Positions 1-11,800 of a stretch of DNA of 64,000 nt are shown in pieces; position 1 is the stretch's first letter; each line of letters begins with the position of its first letter. A program made the position numbers and the translations under genes. This DNA is from Musicola paradisiaca NCPPB 2511 (GTDB lineage Bacteria; Pseudomonadota; Gammaproteobacteria; Enterobacterales; Enterobacteriaceae): assembly GCF_000400505.1 (NCBI RefSeq), contig NZ_CM001857.1, forward strand, positions 3,468,390-3,532,389, given 5' to 3'. Below the pieces are notes generated by a model. The model saw only the letters and a list, made by a program, of their open reading frames with translations. It did no database searches and was not told the DNA's origin.

Positions 1-270
1 CCTTTTGTCGAGGAAAGCATCGGCGAGATGGCCTGTGTAGCCGTGCATCCGGAATACCGCAGCTCATCACGCGGCGACCAACTGCTGCACCATATCGCCG
101 CACAGGCCCGCCAGCAGGGGCTGAAACGTCTGTTCGTGCTCACCACGCACAGCATTCACTGGTTCCAGGAAAGAGGTTTCCTGCCTGCGGAGATCGCAGT
201 GCTGCCCCGCCGCAAACAGGAGTTGTACAACTACCAGCGCCGTTCAAAAATTCTGGTGACAGACCTCTAA
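1..270 (+). CDS. argA: N-acetylglutamate synthase, C-terminal part
   Basis: This is the last 89 codons of amino-acid N-acetyltransferase, which makes N-acetylglutamate in the first step of arginine synthesis. The open frame runs in from the window edge with no start. The visible part is the end of the GNAT acetyltransferase domain, and its residues ([18 protein letters not shown], then [10 protein letters not shown] and LYNYQRRSK) match the E. coli ArgA C-terminus closely as I remember it. It converges with recD, with a short GC-rich hairpin between them. The same arrangement next to recD in E. coli supports the call. Confidence 0.96.
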   Translation, partial: PFVEESIGEMACVAVHPEYRSSSRGDQLLHHIAAQARQQGLKRLFVLTTHSIHWFQERGFLPAEIAVLPRRKQELYNYQRRSKILVTDL

Positions 271-289
271 ACTTCCGTGTCTCCCCGCT

Positions 290-308
290 CCCGCATACTT
301 CGTGCGGG
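290..308. terminator. Hairpin between convergent argA and recD
   Basis: Six-base stem CCCGCA/TGCGGG around a seven-base loop, in the 86-base gap between the convergent argA and recD stop codons. There is no clear T-run on either side, so intrinsic termination is only plausible. It may be a weak bidirectional terminator. Confidence 0.45.
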
Positions 309-356
309 GGCCGTTTCCCGACTAGCACCGACATCCCCCGCAGTGGTGGAAAAACG

Positions 357-2207
357 CTACTGCGCCAGCATCAGAATACGCTGCGCCAGGCCGCTATAAC
401 GCCGGGTAGCGGCGCACACGGACTGACACAGAATGTCTTCGTCGGCAAATATCGACAACTGCTGGCGTGCGCGAGTTATTGCGGTGTAAATCAATTCTCG
501 GGTCAGCAGAGGCAGCATCATGTTGGGCAACACCAATGCCGTATGTTCAAACTCAGACCCTTGAGATTTATGCACCGTCATGACAAACGCAGTTTCATGC
601 GGTGGCAGACGGCTGGGCGGCACCGGTTTGACGCTGCCATCCGGCAATGGGAAGCAGACCCGCAGTTCACCCTGCGCATTCAGCAATGCGATACCGATAT
701 CACCGTTAAACAGCCCCAGAATAGTGTCATTACGCGCGATCATCACCGGCCTTCCGACGTACCAACGAGAGCCATTGGCGGGTAACGCGGGGATCAACCT
801 GGCGCTGCGCAATGCCTGCTCGATACCCTGATTCAACCCCTCTACGCCGAACGGCCCTTCCCGCAGAGCGCAAAGCAGGCGAAATTGCTGGAACGCGCGC
901 AGCACCACCGCCGGTTCGGCGCCGTCGTCGATCGCCTGTAGATAACGTCGATACTCCGTCACCGCCAGCGTCAGCAACTGTTGGTAATCCGACGCTTCCC
1001 GCAACGGATGACATCCGACGTCGCTATAGCCGCCGTGCCAAACGTCTTTCACCCGCCGTTCATCTCCCTGATTCACCGCCTGCGCCAGCAACCCGATGCC
1101 TGACGATGCGGCAAAACGGTAGCTTTTGCGCAACAGGCAGATGCTATCCGCCACGCTGGATGCCTTTGGCGATGGCGGCGGCAACGCACACCCGGTCAAA
1201 CGTTGTAGCTGTTCGGTACGAGCCGGGCTATACCCCTGCCCGGTGAAATGACAGATATCGCCCAGCACCGCACCCGCCTCCACGGACGCCAACTGATCGC
1301 GATCCCCCAGAAAGATAACGCGGGCATGCGCAGGCAGAGCCGCCATCACATGCGCCATCATCGGTAAATCCACCATTGAGGCTTCATCCACCACCAACAG
1401 ATCAAGATGCAAGGGATTATCACGATGATGACGCAACTGCTGGCTATCCGGCATCGCACCCAGCAAACGATGCAATGTGCATGCGGCTTGCGGAAAACTG
1501 CGCAACTGCGCCTCGCTCAGCGTCAATTGGCGAAGCGCAACGCCCAGAGATTCCGTCAGACGGGCGGCGGCCTTGCCGGTCGGCGCAGCCAGTTGGATAC
1601 GCAACGGCTGGGCGTCGCCACGCAACGCAATCAGCGCCGCCAGCAGTTTGGCGACCGTAGTGGTTTTCCCTGTACCGGGACCGCCGGAAATCACCGCCAT
1701 GCGGCTGGTCAACGCCACGGCAGCCGCAATCTTCTGCCAGTCGACCTCTTTTTCCACCGTCGGGAACAGAGTGTCTAGTACCTGACGGATATGGCGCTCA
1801 TCCATATCCGTCGTCAGTTGCCCGTTGGCGATAAAATGCGCTACCTGACATTCGTTCCGCCAACTGCGCTGTAGATAGAGCATATCCCTCTCCAGCACCA
1901 ACGGCGTTGGCCGATGACCATCGTCGACCGGCTCACACCGCTGCAACTCGCTACGCCAGCGCTCCACATTTGGAGAGCCGAGCAACTGCATTATCTGGCG
2001 AGCCAACACAGGGTCACGTCCGTCAAACAAACGATCACCCTGTAACTGCTCCAAAGGCAGGCAGACATGCCCCGCCCCGGCATGATTGCTCAGACATGCC
2101 GCCGCCAGCAGCAGGTAGGGTTCATCCCCTGCCAGCATGTGGGCAAACTGCACATCCAGCGGGCGCAACAGATGCCTGCGCTGAGCCTCAAGCAGTAACT
2201 CAAGCAT
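357..2207 (-). CDS. recD: RecBCD exonuclease V, alpha subunit
   Basis: RecD is the fast 5'-3' superfamily 1B helicase of the RecBCD complex, which processes double-strand ends and degrades foreign DNA until Chi is met. The protein is 616 residues (E. coli 608). It shows the Walker A motif GGPGTGKTT near residue 175, LVVDEASM (motif II), a motif III-like ARVIFLGDRDQLASVE, and the C-terminal helicase motif VMTVHKSQGSEF. I chose the ATG at 2207, which overlaps the recB stop by eight bases and has GAGGG eight bases upstream. A GTG at 2216 is also open but has no spacing to that site. It is the last gene of ptrA-recB-recD and is translationally coupled to recB. Confidence 0.97.
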   Translation of the reverse strand: MLELLLEAQRRHLLRPLDVQFAHMLAGDEPYLLLAAACLSNHAGAGHVCLPLEQLQGDRLFDGRDPVLARQIMQLLGSPNVERWRSELQRCEPVDDGHRPTPLVLERDMLYLQRSWRNECQVAHFIANGQLTTDMDERHIRQVLDTLFPTVEKEVDWQKIAAAVALTSRMAVISGGPGTGKTTTVAKLLAALIALRGDAQPLRIQLAAPTGKAAARLTESLGVALRQLTLSEAQLRSFPQAACTLHRLLGAMPDSQQLRHHRDNPLHLDLLVVDEASMVDLPMMAHVMAALPAHARVIFLGDRDQLASVEAGAVLGDICHFTGQGYSPARTEQLQRLTGCALPPPSPKASSVADSICLLRKSYRFAASSGIGLLAQAVNQGDERRVKDVWHGGYSDVGCHPLREASDYQQLLTLAVTEYRRYLQAIDDGAEPAVVLRAFQQFRLLCALREGPFGVEGLNQGIEQALRSARLIPALPANGSRWYVGRPVMIARNDTILGLFNGDIGIALLNAQGELRVCFPLPDGSVKPVPPSRLPPHETAFVMTVHKSQGSEFEHTALVLPNMMLPLLTRELIYTAITRARQQLSIFADEDILCQSVCAATRRYSGLAQRILMLAQ

Positions 2208-5200
2208 TACCGGCACCCTCGTCGTCCATTATCGTCGTATCGCCCTGAAACAGCAGATCCAGCCCATCCACCAGTAGCTGCGCCGGTTTGGTAAAAAACA
2301 CGCCATGTCCCGGATACGCTGCGCTGATTCCACGTAAAAACAAATAGATAACACCGCCAAAATGGCGCTGATAGTCATAACCAGGAACACGATGGCGGAG
2401 ATAACGGTGCAATGCCAACGAATAAAGCTGGTATTGCAGATCATAACGATGCTCGGCCATCGCCCGGTGCATAGCCGGCTGCGTGTAAGCGCCCGCATCC
2501 GGCCCCAGCCAGTTAGATTTGTAATCCAGCAGGTAATAACGCCCCTGCCAGAAAAAGACCAGATCGATAAAACCTTTCAGCATGCCTTTCACCTGCTGAA
2601 AATCGAGTGCAGGGCAATCAGCCGACAACGGATCGTGAGTTTTCGCCAGTCGATCCAACTTACCGGCATCCAGCATCGAGGCTATCGGCAGGTAGAATTG
2701 CAGTTCGGACTGACGGAAACGGCTTTCCAGTGCCGACAGCCGGATATGCTCCGGCGTCAGCGGCGTATCCAGCACGGTTGCCAACCACGCCTTCACAACA
2801 GGTTGCCACTCCTCCGCCATACCTTGCTGCCGAAGTTGCTCCAACAGCCATGGCTCATCAATGGCAGCGGTAAACTCCAGTTGTTCAAACAGACTGTGTA
2901 GAAAAGTGCCGGGCGCTGCTCCACGCGGAAAGGTATGCGGCGTGAATGCCTCATCCGGCGCCTGCGCCTCCTCGCCCTTCGTTTCAAGATCCAATCGGGG
3001 AAACAGTTCCTGTATCGCCGATGCGCCGTGCTGCTGTAACCCGGAATAACTGGTGACGCGCCAGCGATCGTGCAATTGCCGCTTATTCTGACGCACCTGC
3101 AGTAAAGGCGCGGTTTCCAACGCTGGGCGCCAGGGCTCCCCGTCTTCAGCCACCACATCGGCGATATCGATGTCATCCCCGGCCATCGCTTCCAGCGCCG
3201 CCACCAACACATCGGCTGGCGCTGCGGCCCCCCGTTGCAAGAGATAACCCAGCGCACTCGAATGCATATCGCTGTTTCCCTCTTTCTTCTGCGAGCGTAA
3301 GTAGAGCGGAGCCACCCCCACGGCACAGTGGTAAATGGAGCGGGTCAGCGCGACATAAAGCAAGCGCAGATCTTCCGCCAAACGCTCTTCTTCCGCCAAC
3401 GTGCGGCTCTCCTCACCGCCATTGAGATCCAATGTCGGCAGCAAGGTCTGGCGATCGTGGTAAATCCCCTGTGGCTGCGCCCTGAAATTGCAAATAAACG
3501 GCAACCACACCAGCGCATATTCCAACCCCTTTGACTTGTGGATCGTCACGATCTGCACCAGATGACGATCGCTTTCCAGTCTCAATTGTTGGCTTTCCGA
3601 CTGACTATTAGGTTGGGCAATCTGTTGCGCCAGCCAGCGCACCAGCGCGTGCTCGCTATCCAGCGCGGCGGAGGCTTCCTGCAATAGTTCGCCAATGTGC
3701 AAAACATCCGTCAATCGTCGTTCGCCCTCTGGGCTGGCCAGCAGGTTTTCCGCCAGCCGATGCTGCTGCATCAACCGTCTTAGCATGGGCAAAACACCGC
3801 GCTGCCCCCAAATATGCCGATACCCGGCGAACTCATCGACCAACGCATCCCACTGCGATTCATTGCGGCATAGTTCATCCAGCGCCGCAGCATCCATTCC
3901 CATCAGGCTGGTCGCCATCGCACCGCGCAGCAACCGCTCCTGCTCCGGCGCCAGCACCGCCTGCAACAGCCACAACAATTCAGTGGCCTCAGACGCGGCA
4001 AATACGCTATCGCGATTAGAAAGATACACCGAAGGAATATTCAGCCGTCCCAGCGCCTGGCGGATAAGCGCCGCTTCATAGCGGCTGCGCACCAACACCG
4101 TGATATCCGATGCGACCACCGGCCGACGCATTTCGCCACGAGTTAACCAAGCCTCGCCGCGCTGCCCGGCGCTGAGCCAACTACAGATACTGTCGGCGCA
4201 CTGGCGCGCCATCGCCTGTTGGTAATCGCCAACGCCCACGCCCTCCCGGCCAGTTAGCCAGAATCGCATCGCCGGCATGCGACTACCCTGGTATTCAAAC
4301 GTTAGCGAGCGGTTGTTATCGGCGGCATTGACCGGCAAAAACGGGATCTGCGAAAACACAAACGGTGTGTCGGCACATTGAAACAGGCGGTTGACCGCTT
4401 CGACCATCCCAGGCGTCGAACGCCAGTTAGTATCGAGCGTATAGTGCGACGGCACATCTTCCCTGGCACGCATATAAGTGAAGATATCCGCGCCGCGAAA
4501 AGCATAGATCGCCTGTTTGGGATCACCGATCATCAGCCAGCCGCACTGTGGCTGGTCGGCATAAATGGTACTGAAAATCCGGTATTGTTGGGCATCGGTG
4601 TCTTGAAATTCATCGATCATCGCCAGCGGATAACGCTCACGGATCGCTTGCGCCAACGCCTGGCCGGCGTCCTGCTGCAACGCCTCATCCAATCGGGATA
4701 ACAAATCATCAAATCCCAATTCGGCGCGGCGCTGTTTTTCCTCACGGATCGACAATCGCACCTCGGACAATGCCAGACTGATCGCCAGATCGCGTAGCGT
4801 CAGCGATGACTGCAGCAGGTCATCCACAGCCAGGAAGATAGCGTGTTGCGGCGGCTCGCCCTTGATGGTTCGCTGATTCAGTTCCCGCTGTCCAAAACGC
4901 TCCAGCTCTTTGGGTAGCTGATAATTGCGCGTCGGCTGCTGCGCCCATGCCGTCACATTGCTCAGCCACAACGGCAGATAGCGGCTGCTGTAACGCCGCT
5001 TGTCGACGCCGGAACTCCCGATCAGCGCCTCCAGTTCTTTCGCCACGCCCAGCCAGGCGGCCTTGAACGTCTCCAGTCTGGCAATAATATTCTGATGCCG
5101 CGCCAGCAGGGTTTCATCCGGGTCAGGGGGCCGACGCAATAACGGCATCTCGCCATGTAAATAAGGCATCAAGTCCTGCAACAACGCATCCGGCCCCGCC

Positions 5201-5769
5201 CATTCACGCCCCAACTCGCTGGCCACCGATAACGGCAACGGATAGCAGAATCGACGCCAGAAATCCGCGCATGCCTGACGGTAAAGCGGCGTTTCATCCT
5301 CCACCAACCGTTGCTCGAACAAAACCCCGGATTCAAAAGCGTTGGTCGCCAGCATACGCTGGCAAAACCCATGAATGGTGTGGACAGCCGCTTCGTCCAT
5401 CTGCCGTTCCGCCCGTAGCAAAACCTGAGCCGCCTCAGCACGAAACGCATCCGGAATTTCCGCCAATAACAACTTGACCAGCGGTTCATCACTTTCATTG
5501 CGCAAACAGGCGAGATACAAACTGTGAATCTTATCCCGGATACGATCCCGCAGTTCCTGCGTCGCGGCTTCGGTAAACGTCACAACCAGAATCTCTTCCA
5601 CCGATAAAGGCCGCGGATAAGCGTTTTCTCCCCCCAGCCCCAGCAATAGCCGGAGATAAAGACCGGCAAGGGTATAGGTTTTCCCTGTTCCCGCCGACGC
5701 CTCTATCAGCCGTTCGCCCAGCAACGGTAGCGTCAGCAGGTTTAACGATTCTGACCGACGTTCGTTCAT
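2200..5769 (-). CDS. recB: RecBCD exonuclease V, beta subunit
   Basis: RecB is the 3'-5' helicase and the only nuclease of RecBCD. The 1189-residue protein (E. coli 1180) begins with a UvrD-like helicase: Walker A ASAGTGKTYTL near residue 23, then MIDEFQDTD as motif II and LLYVALTR as a late motif. It ends with the nuclease domain, including LLDYKSNWLG, which carries the catalytic Asp and Lys. The frame is open to 5898, but the ATG at 5769 overlaps the ptrA stop as ATGA and matches the E. coli start region, so I use it. The extra upstream residues would lie inside ptrA. Confidence 0.97.
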   Translation of the reverse strand: MNERRSESLNLLTLPLLGERLIEASAGTGKTYTLAGLYLRLLLGLGGENAYPRPLSVEEILVVTFTEAATQELRDRIRDKIHSLYLACLRNESDEPLVKLLLAEIPDAFRAEAAQVLLRAERQMDEAAVHTIHGFCQRMLATNAFESGVLFEQRLVEDETPLYRQACADFWRRFCYPLPLSVASELGREWAGPDALLQDLMPYLHGEMPLLRRPPDPDETLLARHQNIIARLETFKAAWLGVAKELEALIGSSGVDKRRYSSRYLPLWLSNVTAWAQQPTRNYQLPKELERFGQRELNQRTIKGEPPQHAIFLAVDDLLQSSLTLRDLAISLALSEVRLSIREEKQRRAELGFDDLLSRLDEALQQDAGQALAQAIRERYPLAMIDEFQDTDAQQYRIFSTIYADQPQCGWLMIGDPKQAIYAFRGADIFTYMRAREDVPSHYTLDTNWRSTPGMVEAVNRLFQCADTPFVFSQIPFLPVNAADNNRSLTFEYQGSRMPAMRFWLTGREGVGVGDYQQAMARQCADSICSWLSAGQRGEAWLTRGEMRRPVVASDITVLVRSRYEAALIRQALGRLNIPSVYLSNRDSVFAASEATELLWLLQAVLAPEQERLLRGAMATSLMGMDAAALDELCRNESQWDALVDEFAGYRHIWGQRGVLPMLRRLMQQHRLAENLLASPEGERRLTDVLHIGELLQEASAALDSEHALVRWLAQQIAQPNSQSESQQLRLESDRHLVQIVTIHKSKGLEYALVWLPFICNFRAQPQGIYHDRQTLLPTLDLNGGEESRTLAEEERLAEDLRLLYVALTRSIYHCAVGVAPLYLRSQKKEGNSDMHSSALGYLLQRGAAAPADVLVAALEAMAGDDIDIADVVAEDGEPWRPALETAPLLQVRQNKRQLHDRWRVTSYSGLQQHGASAIQELFPRLDLETKGEEAQAPDEAFTPHTFPRGAAPGTFLHSLFEQLEFTAAIDEPWLLEQLRQQGMAEEWQPVVKAWLATVLDTPLTPEHIRLSALESRFRQSELQFYLPIASMLDAGKLDRLAKTHDPLSADCPALDFQQVKGMLKGFIDLVFFWQGRYYLLDYKSNWLGPDAGAYTQPAMHRAMAEHRYDLQYQLYSLALHRYLRHRVPGYDYQRHFGGVIYLFLRGISAAYPGHGVFFTKPAQLLVDGLDLLFQGDTTIMDDEGAGNA

Positions 5770-8711
5770 TGCGACACCGCAACGACGGCTGTTTCCGGTT
5801 TGGTCGGCGACGATGACGGCAGTGTCGATACTACGGCGCCTTCTGTGCGGATATTCAGCGTCTGCTGTAGCGCCGAAGTGGTGGCATAAGTTCGCCAACC
5901 GGCAGGCATGGCATAATCGGACTGCCCTTGGCTACTGCCCGAAACCTGCGACAAAACCGCCAACCCCTGTGGCTGTAGCGCCTGCTGAAAGAAATTCGCC
6001 AGTTGCTCCACAGTCATCGCCGACAGACGGGTAATCAGTTGCTGACGGGTATCGAATGCGAAATTCTCGCGCTCCAGGTCGCTGCGCAGACGCCCAACCT
6101 CTTCTTCCAGCGTTTGCGGCGGCTGACTGATGGTATTAATCAGGCCCTGCTTATTCTGCGCAAAACTCTCCGGACTCATGGCCCGCAAACGCGGAATGGC
6201 TTTGGCGAAAAAATCCTGATAGCGCTGATACAAATAGGCCGGCTGCTGACTGTTGCTCTGCATCAGAAACCCAATCCCCCACTGCCGATCGACCACAATC
6301 GGCATAGCGAACACCGCATAGCCTAACTGTTCCTCCGTGCGCAATTGATTGAAAAACCAGGGATGAATAATCTGTCCCAGCAATTTACTGTAGGCAGCGC
6401 CCTGAATCTCGTCATACCCGGTCGGGATATACGCCGCCGCCAACGCCGAATCTGTACTGGCGCCCATCTTTTGCACCAGTGCGCGCTGCGACTGATCAAT
6501 GCTAATCTCCGGAGCCTTCCACCAGACCGTGCCGCCGCAACCGAGGCGCTCACGCAGCATCCGCGCCAGAGCCGTTACCCGTTCCGCCGGCAGATTACCC
6601 ACTACCAGCATCTCCGGCGCGGCGTGCTGCAACAATTGGCCGCGATACGCCATCAACTCCTTAAGCGTAATGTCATTCAGTAGTTGCCGACGCTCAGAAC
6701 GTTCACTGTAAGGCACCCGAGACAAACCCTGTATCGGATGCATCGCCTGTTCATAGGCTTTAGCCTTGTCTGCGGCATCCAGTTGCTCGGCATACCAGGA
6801 TTTCGCCTGAGCCAGTTGCTCTTCGGTGACGCTAAAACCGGCATACTCACTAACCAGATTAAGCAGCAGTTCCGGCAAATGCTGGGTATAGCCGCTGGCT
6901 TTCATCACCAGCCCGTTATTGATTCCGGTGGAAAAATTGATCCCGCCCACCGAGGCCTGATAGCTCAACGCATCCAGCGCCAGCCCGGCAAGATAGTCAT
7001 TTAGCGCAAACAGCACCTGATGACGGGCAGTATCACTGGAGATCTGATTGCGCAACATCAGTGTGATATCGGCTTTGGGTTCGTTGGCGAAATAACGGCT
7101 CGGCATATAAAACAACCGCAGCCCAGGTTCATTGATCAACACATTCGGATGGGTAATGGCCGCATCGGCGGTAATCAGCGAGAAATCATCAGGAATATAG
7201 GGATTCGTCGCCGGCAGGCTGAGCGCGAGTGTCTTTTCCCGTTGCCGCCATGCTTCGATACGCGCGGCACTAATGCGATCCACCTGATAAGGGGCATCAA
7301 CGAAATAGGCGACCCGATTGTGCGGCTGTTCAGGGCTTATCACCCAGATACGGGCTTTTTCCGGCGTCATGTCATCAAGCCGGGCGGCTACCGACGCCGG
7401 GTCGAACTTATCGGCGAGATAAGGTGCCGCCAGCGTATATTCGACCGGCACGCGCAGCATGGTATCCACCAGCCACTCAACATACCCCATGTCACGGCTG
7501 ATGGACGGGTAGCGAAAATCGACGTTCAGCATCCGGGAGATTTCATCAAAATAGCGCTGCTGGATACCGTCCCGGCGAATCTGCTTCAGATAACCGAACA
7601 CGGCGGCGATCACGTCATCCTGCTGCGCCAACCCTTTGTCCGTCAGATCCACCGTAATGGTGAATACGCCGCTGTTGCGCTCGGACATAGGATCCGCGCC
7701 GGCATAAACGGAGTCGGCCAGCCCCTGTTTCTGCAACCATTCAGACAGCGTGTTCTGGCTGCGGTTGCCAATCAGGTAACTGATGTAGCCATCCGTTTTA
7801 CTGCGGAAAAACGGGCTGTTGTCATCAATCCGGAACTCAAGCCGCAATTGTTTGTTCGGACGGGCGGGCACGTAATGAATGAATAAGCCGCGTTGTTCGT
7901 CGGTCACTACCGGCACCGCCATTTTAGGGACGCTGGCCTGCCGATTGGGGATACGGCCAAAGGTTGAAACGGCAATCGACGCCATTTGCGGCAAAGGCAG
8001 ATTGCTGTAGATAACACCTTTCATCAGATTGGCTGAGTAGTAGTGCTGGTAAAAACGCAACAATTCATCATGCAGCTTGCTGCCCGGTTTATCGCTCAGC
8101 GTTTCCAGATTTCCACCGGCAAAGCGCGAGCCGGGATGGGCGGGATTGATGGTTTCCGCCCCTACCTGCGCCATACGCAAACCATCGCGAGAACGGGCCA
8201 TGGTCAATTCGGCATTGACCGCGTTGCGTTCTTTATCCGCGTTAACGGGGTCAAGCAGCGGCTCGGCTATTGCATCGGCCAGCCGGTCGGTCGCTTGCTC
8301 CAGCGCGGCGTTTTCCACTTCCAGATAAAATGCGGTGCGGTAGGAGGCCGTGCTGGCGTTATGGCTGCCGCCGTGCATTTTCAGAAACTCCGACAAACTT
8401 TCCGGCTGCGGGTAACGGTGTGACCCCATCAGCAGCATATGTTCCAGGTAGTGCGCCAGCCCAGGCTGCTGAGGCGGGTTATCCAACGAACCGATAGGTA
8501 ATGCCAGCGCAACCAACGACTTGACGGCCTGCGGGTCTGACACCAGCAATACCGTCATGGCGTTATCCAACCGGATAGCCTGATATTGACGAGGATCCTG
8601 CTCACTTTTCCGGATCGTTTCAGGCAACGGCTGCCACCCTTCGGCCGCCTGGCTGAACGGCATCCAGAACAACAACAGCGCCAGACTCACCCAGCTAACA
8701 GACTTTCGCAT
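5766..8711 (-). CDS. ptrA: Pitrilysin (protease III), periplasmic zinc protease
   Basis: Protease III is an inverzincin (M16) that cuts small peptides in the periplasm. The 981-residue protein starts with a clear Sec signal peptide (basic MRKS, hydrophobic core, likely cut after SQA). It has the inverted zinc motif HYLEH near residue 74, followed by the second glutamate region NAVNAELTM. I chose the ATG at 8711 because GGAG lies nine bases upstream and the signal peptide begins there; an in-frame GTG at 8753 would bury it. As in E. coli the gene sits between recC and recB although it plays no known part in recombination. A 155-base gap to recC may hold its promoter. Confidence 0.96.
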   Translation of the reverse strand: MRKSVSWVSLALLLFWMPFSQAAEGWQPLPETIRKSEQDPRQYQAIRLDNAMTVLLVSDPQAVKSLVALALPIGSLDNPPQQPGLAHYLEHMLLMGSHRYPQPESLSEFLKMHGGSHNASTASYRTAFYLEVENAALEQATDRLADAIAEPLLDPVNADKERNAVNAELTMARSRDGLRMAQVGAETINPAHPGSRFAGGNLETLSDKPGSKLHDELLRFYQHYYSANLMKGVIYSNLPLPQMASIAVSTFGRIPNRQASVPKMAVPVVTDEQRGLFIHYVPARPNKQLRLEFRIDDNSPFFRSKTDGYISYLIGNRSQNTLSEWLQKQGLADSVYAGADPMSERNSGVFTITVDLTDKGLAQQDDVIAAVFGYLKQIRRDGIQQRYFDEISRMLNVDFRYPSISRDMGYVEWLVDTMLRVPVEYTLAAPYLADKFDPASVAARLDDMTPEKARIWVISPEQPHNRVAYFVDAPYQVDRISAARIEAWRQREKTLALSLPATNPYIPDDFSLITADAAITHPNVLINEPGLRLFYMPSRYFANEPKADITLMLRNQISSDTARHQVLFALNDYLAGLALDALSYQASVGGINFSTGINNGLVMKASGYTQHLPELLLNLVSEYAGFSVTEEQLAQAKSWYAEQLDAADKAKAYEQAMHPIQGLSRVPYSERSERRQLLNDITLKELMAYRGQLLQHAAPEMLVVGNLPAERVTALARMLRERLGCGGTVWWKAPEISIDQSQRALVQKMGASTDSALAAAYIPTGYDEIQGAAYSKLLGQIIHPWFFNQLRTEEQLGYAVFAMPIVVDRQWGIGFLMQSNSQQPAYLYQRYQDFFAKAIPRLRAMSPESFAQNKQGLINTISQPPQTLEEEVGRLRSDLERENFAFDTRQQLITRLSAMTVEQLANFFQQALQPQGLAVLSQVSGSSQGQSDYAMPAGWRTYATTSALQQTLNIRTEGAVVSTLPSSSPTKPETAVVAVSQ

Positions 8712-8866
8712 GCCTTTCTCCACTCGCTTACACCTTTTATGACCGACAACCACTCGTTACCCACCCCATTGCGGGCTGTGCGAAAATCGCCGCCCGCTAC
8801 GCCATCCGGTTTATACACAGGCGGTCGCCCACTGCGCGAATAAGCCGGATCATGGCCCAACACAGC

Positions 8867-11800
8867 CTAACACTGATTCATTCTCAGCGGCGGCAATAGC
8901 CAGATTTTTGCCGCGTCCATCACCTGCACGATACGTTCGTCGTCCATAGCGCGAACAATGCGCCGCAGGTAGTCATCTTCACTTTCGCCACTGACCATCT
9001 GGTTTCCCTGCCAGGCATCCAGCAACTTTTGCCGTGCTTTGCGTTGCGCCGTTGCATCATCCAGCAAACGATCGGTATCGCGATCGTAGACGGCCTCCAG
9101 CCAGGCGCCGCCAGTACGATTAAGCAACAACAACGGCCGGTTCATCCCCTGACGGTAGCCGTCGATCAACGACGCCATCTCATCCCCGGCCTGCTGCCGG
9201 GACATGGCGGGGAAACGCCACCCCGTCGATTGACGACCATAGATTCGACTTTCCCCCTGCCCGCCGGCCAGGCACCAGGCAAGATGCTCCAGCCATAGCA
9301 TCATGCCGTCCGTCATGGACAATTTCCCAGGCCGCCAGCGCAGCAGGCCGTCGTCCTGAACCTGTTTTAACCAACCGCTGAGCCTGACGCCGTTTATCGT
9401 CAGATTCAGCTCGCGTGTGTGGTGGGTTTCCGGCCGCCACTCTCCCCGCACCCGTTCTGCCAGTTCCCGGATGTCCTCCTGCTGGGTCTGCCAGTAGAGC
9501 TCACCGAACGCGCCATACGGCAAACCACCCGCCGCACGCATGCGTCGATACAAGGCATCCGTATCACCTTGTTCTATCAACGCATTAAGCAACTGTACAT
9601 TCATCTGATAACGGCTGAGGTTATCCACCTCGAAAGGCTCTTGATCCTGCATTTCCTGATCGTCGAGCTGAAAATAAACGCCAAGGCGTAACTGAAAGAA
9701 TGCGCGCACCGGATGACGATAAAATCGTTGCAGGTCATCCAGCGTGATGTCGCTGTCATAACGCTCCGGCAAGGCGCGATCGAAATCAGGTTGGCATACC
9801 CCTTTGCCTCCGGCAGCCGGCAACCACTCCGCCGCGAAACTTTCCGGCTCCGGGGCACAAAAACCGGCGGGATCGAACGGCATACGCGGGTGCTCATGAC
9901 TCAACGCCTGAATAACGCGCTCGCTGCTGGCGTCAAGATCCAGGCTTTCATCTCCCGGCAAGCAGTAGCTTTGGCCGATATAATTCATCAGTTCCGTTAC
10001 CAGCACTGAAGGGTAACGCCGGGTGTTGTCCTGTATTGAATGCCCCATGAAGCTGATGTAGAGACGCTGCCCAGCGGACAAAAGCGCCTCCAGAAACAGG
10101 TAGCGATCGTCTTCGCGGCGGCTGCGATCCCCCCGCCGACGGGAGCGCGCCATTAGATCGAACCCCAGCGGCGGCAGAACACGCGGATACACGCCATCGT
10201 TCATGCCCAGCAGGCATACCACCCGAAATGGAATGGAACGCATCGGCATCAGAGTACAGAAGTTGATGGCCCCGGCGAGAAAACGCTGGCTGAGGCGTTC
10301 ACTCTCCAGACGAGCAGCCAGCTCATCGCGCAACGTACCGACCGGCACATTCTGTGCGTATCCCGTCAACATGGCGGTAGACAGAATTTGTTGCCACTGG
10401 GTTTCAATCAGCGTCAACGCCGCTTCGGTATCGGCATCCGGCAGAAAAAAACCGTCTAATAACTGGCGGCATAACGGCTGCCAATCCGTCAGCGAGCGCG
10501 CTTCCTGCAAACGCTGTTTCCACTGACTTAGCTGCATCAGAAAATCCGCCAGATTGCCGGCCAGTTCGGCAACAAGACCACTCGATTCGTCGTAAGGCAG
10601 CACACCTAACCAATCACCCGCTCTACTCTCCATCGCATAGCCCAGCAGCATGCGAGTCAGGCCGAAGCGCCAGGTGTGCTGCCCCGTCACCGGCAACAGC
10701 AGCTCTCGTACATTGTCATCATCCAGTCCCCAACGTACACCGGATTCGGCCACCCACATCCTTAGGTGCCGCAGCCCTTCTTCGTCGATGGCGAATTTGC
10801 CCGCCAACGACGGCACCTCCAGTAACGCCAACACCTGTTCAGCCGTGAAACGACTATCCGGCAACGCCAGCAGCGACAACACCGCCTGCAGCGCGGGGTG
10901 AGCGTGACGCGCACGCTGATCTGACAATGCAAAGGGTAAATAGCGATTTTCCGGCGCATTGCCGAACACCGCCTGAATAAAAGGGGAATAGCTATCGATA
11001 TCCGCCACCATCACAATGATGTCCCGCGGCATCAGGGTACTGTCCTCCGCCATCATCGCCAGCAATTGATCATGCAACACTTCCACCTCGCGTTGCGGGC
11101 TGTGGCAAGCGTGCAACGACACAGAGCGATCCGCTGGCGAAAGCGTGCGTTTACGGCTGCTGCTCGCCAGCGTTATGCCGTCCGTAGCGATAATGCGGCT
11201 ATCCTCCAGTTCCAGAATATCCCTCTGCAGCGAAGCCAACAGCGTATCGGAAGCCATGTCGGCAAATGCATCAATGCCTACGGTTTCGTCCAGTTGTTCC
11301 AGCAGGAACAGATTATCGCGCCCCAGTTTTCCCCACGATGCGAGCAGGGGATTGCCCACCTGTTGTTCGCCGTCATCGCCGAATAGCCCATCGGCACGCT
11401 CCGGCTGACGAAACAGCGGCCGCACATCCGATGTCACCTGTTTTTCGCGATAACGCTGCCACTGCCGTGTTTTCAAGCGGGAAAGGAAAGATTCGTCCTG
11501 AATATCCCCCCAATAGTAGCGGCATGGATTGGTGAACAGCAGGTGGATATCGATGTGTTTGCCCAACGCTTTCAAGGCTTGCAGATAGATGGGCGGTAAG
11601 GCGGCAATACCGCAGATGAACACCCGCTCCGGCAAACCGGGCGGGCAAGTATCAGCCAGTTCCAGACGGCCGATAAACTGCTGATACAGGCTGGAATGGT
11701 GCCACTCCGGCTGCCCAAGTTGATGAGTATGCGCGACCAACGCCCGCCACAGCGGTGCTTGCCAGCGCTGCGCCTCTCCGGCGTCCTCCACCCATGCGCC

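Noticed and set aside
812..1246. Long frames opposite recD, recB, ptrA and recC
   Set aside because: They are antisense shadows of GC-rich core genes; the genes on the - strand match known proteins along their whole length.
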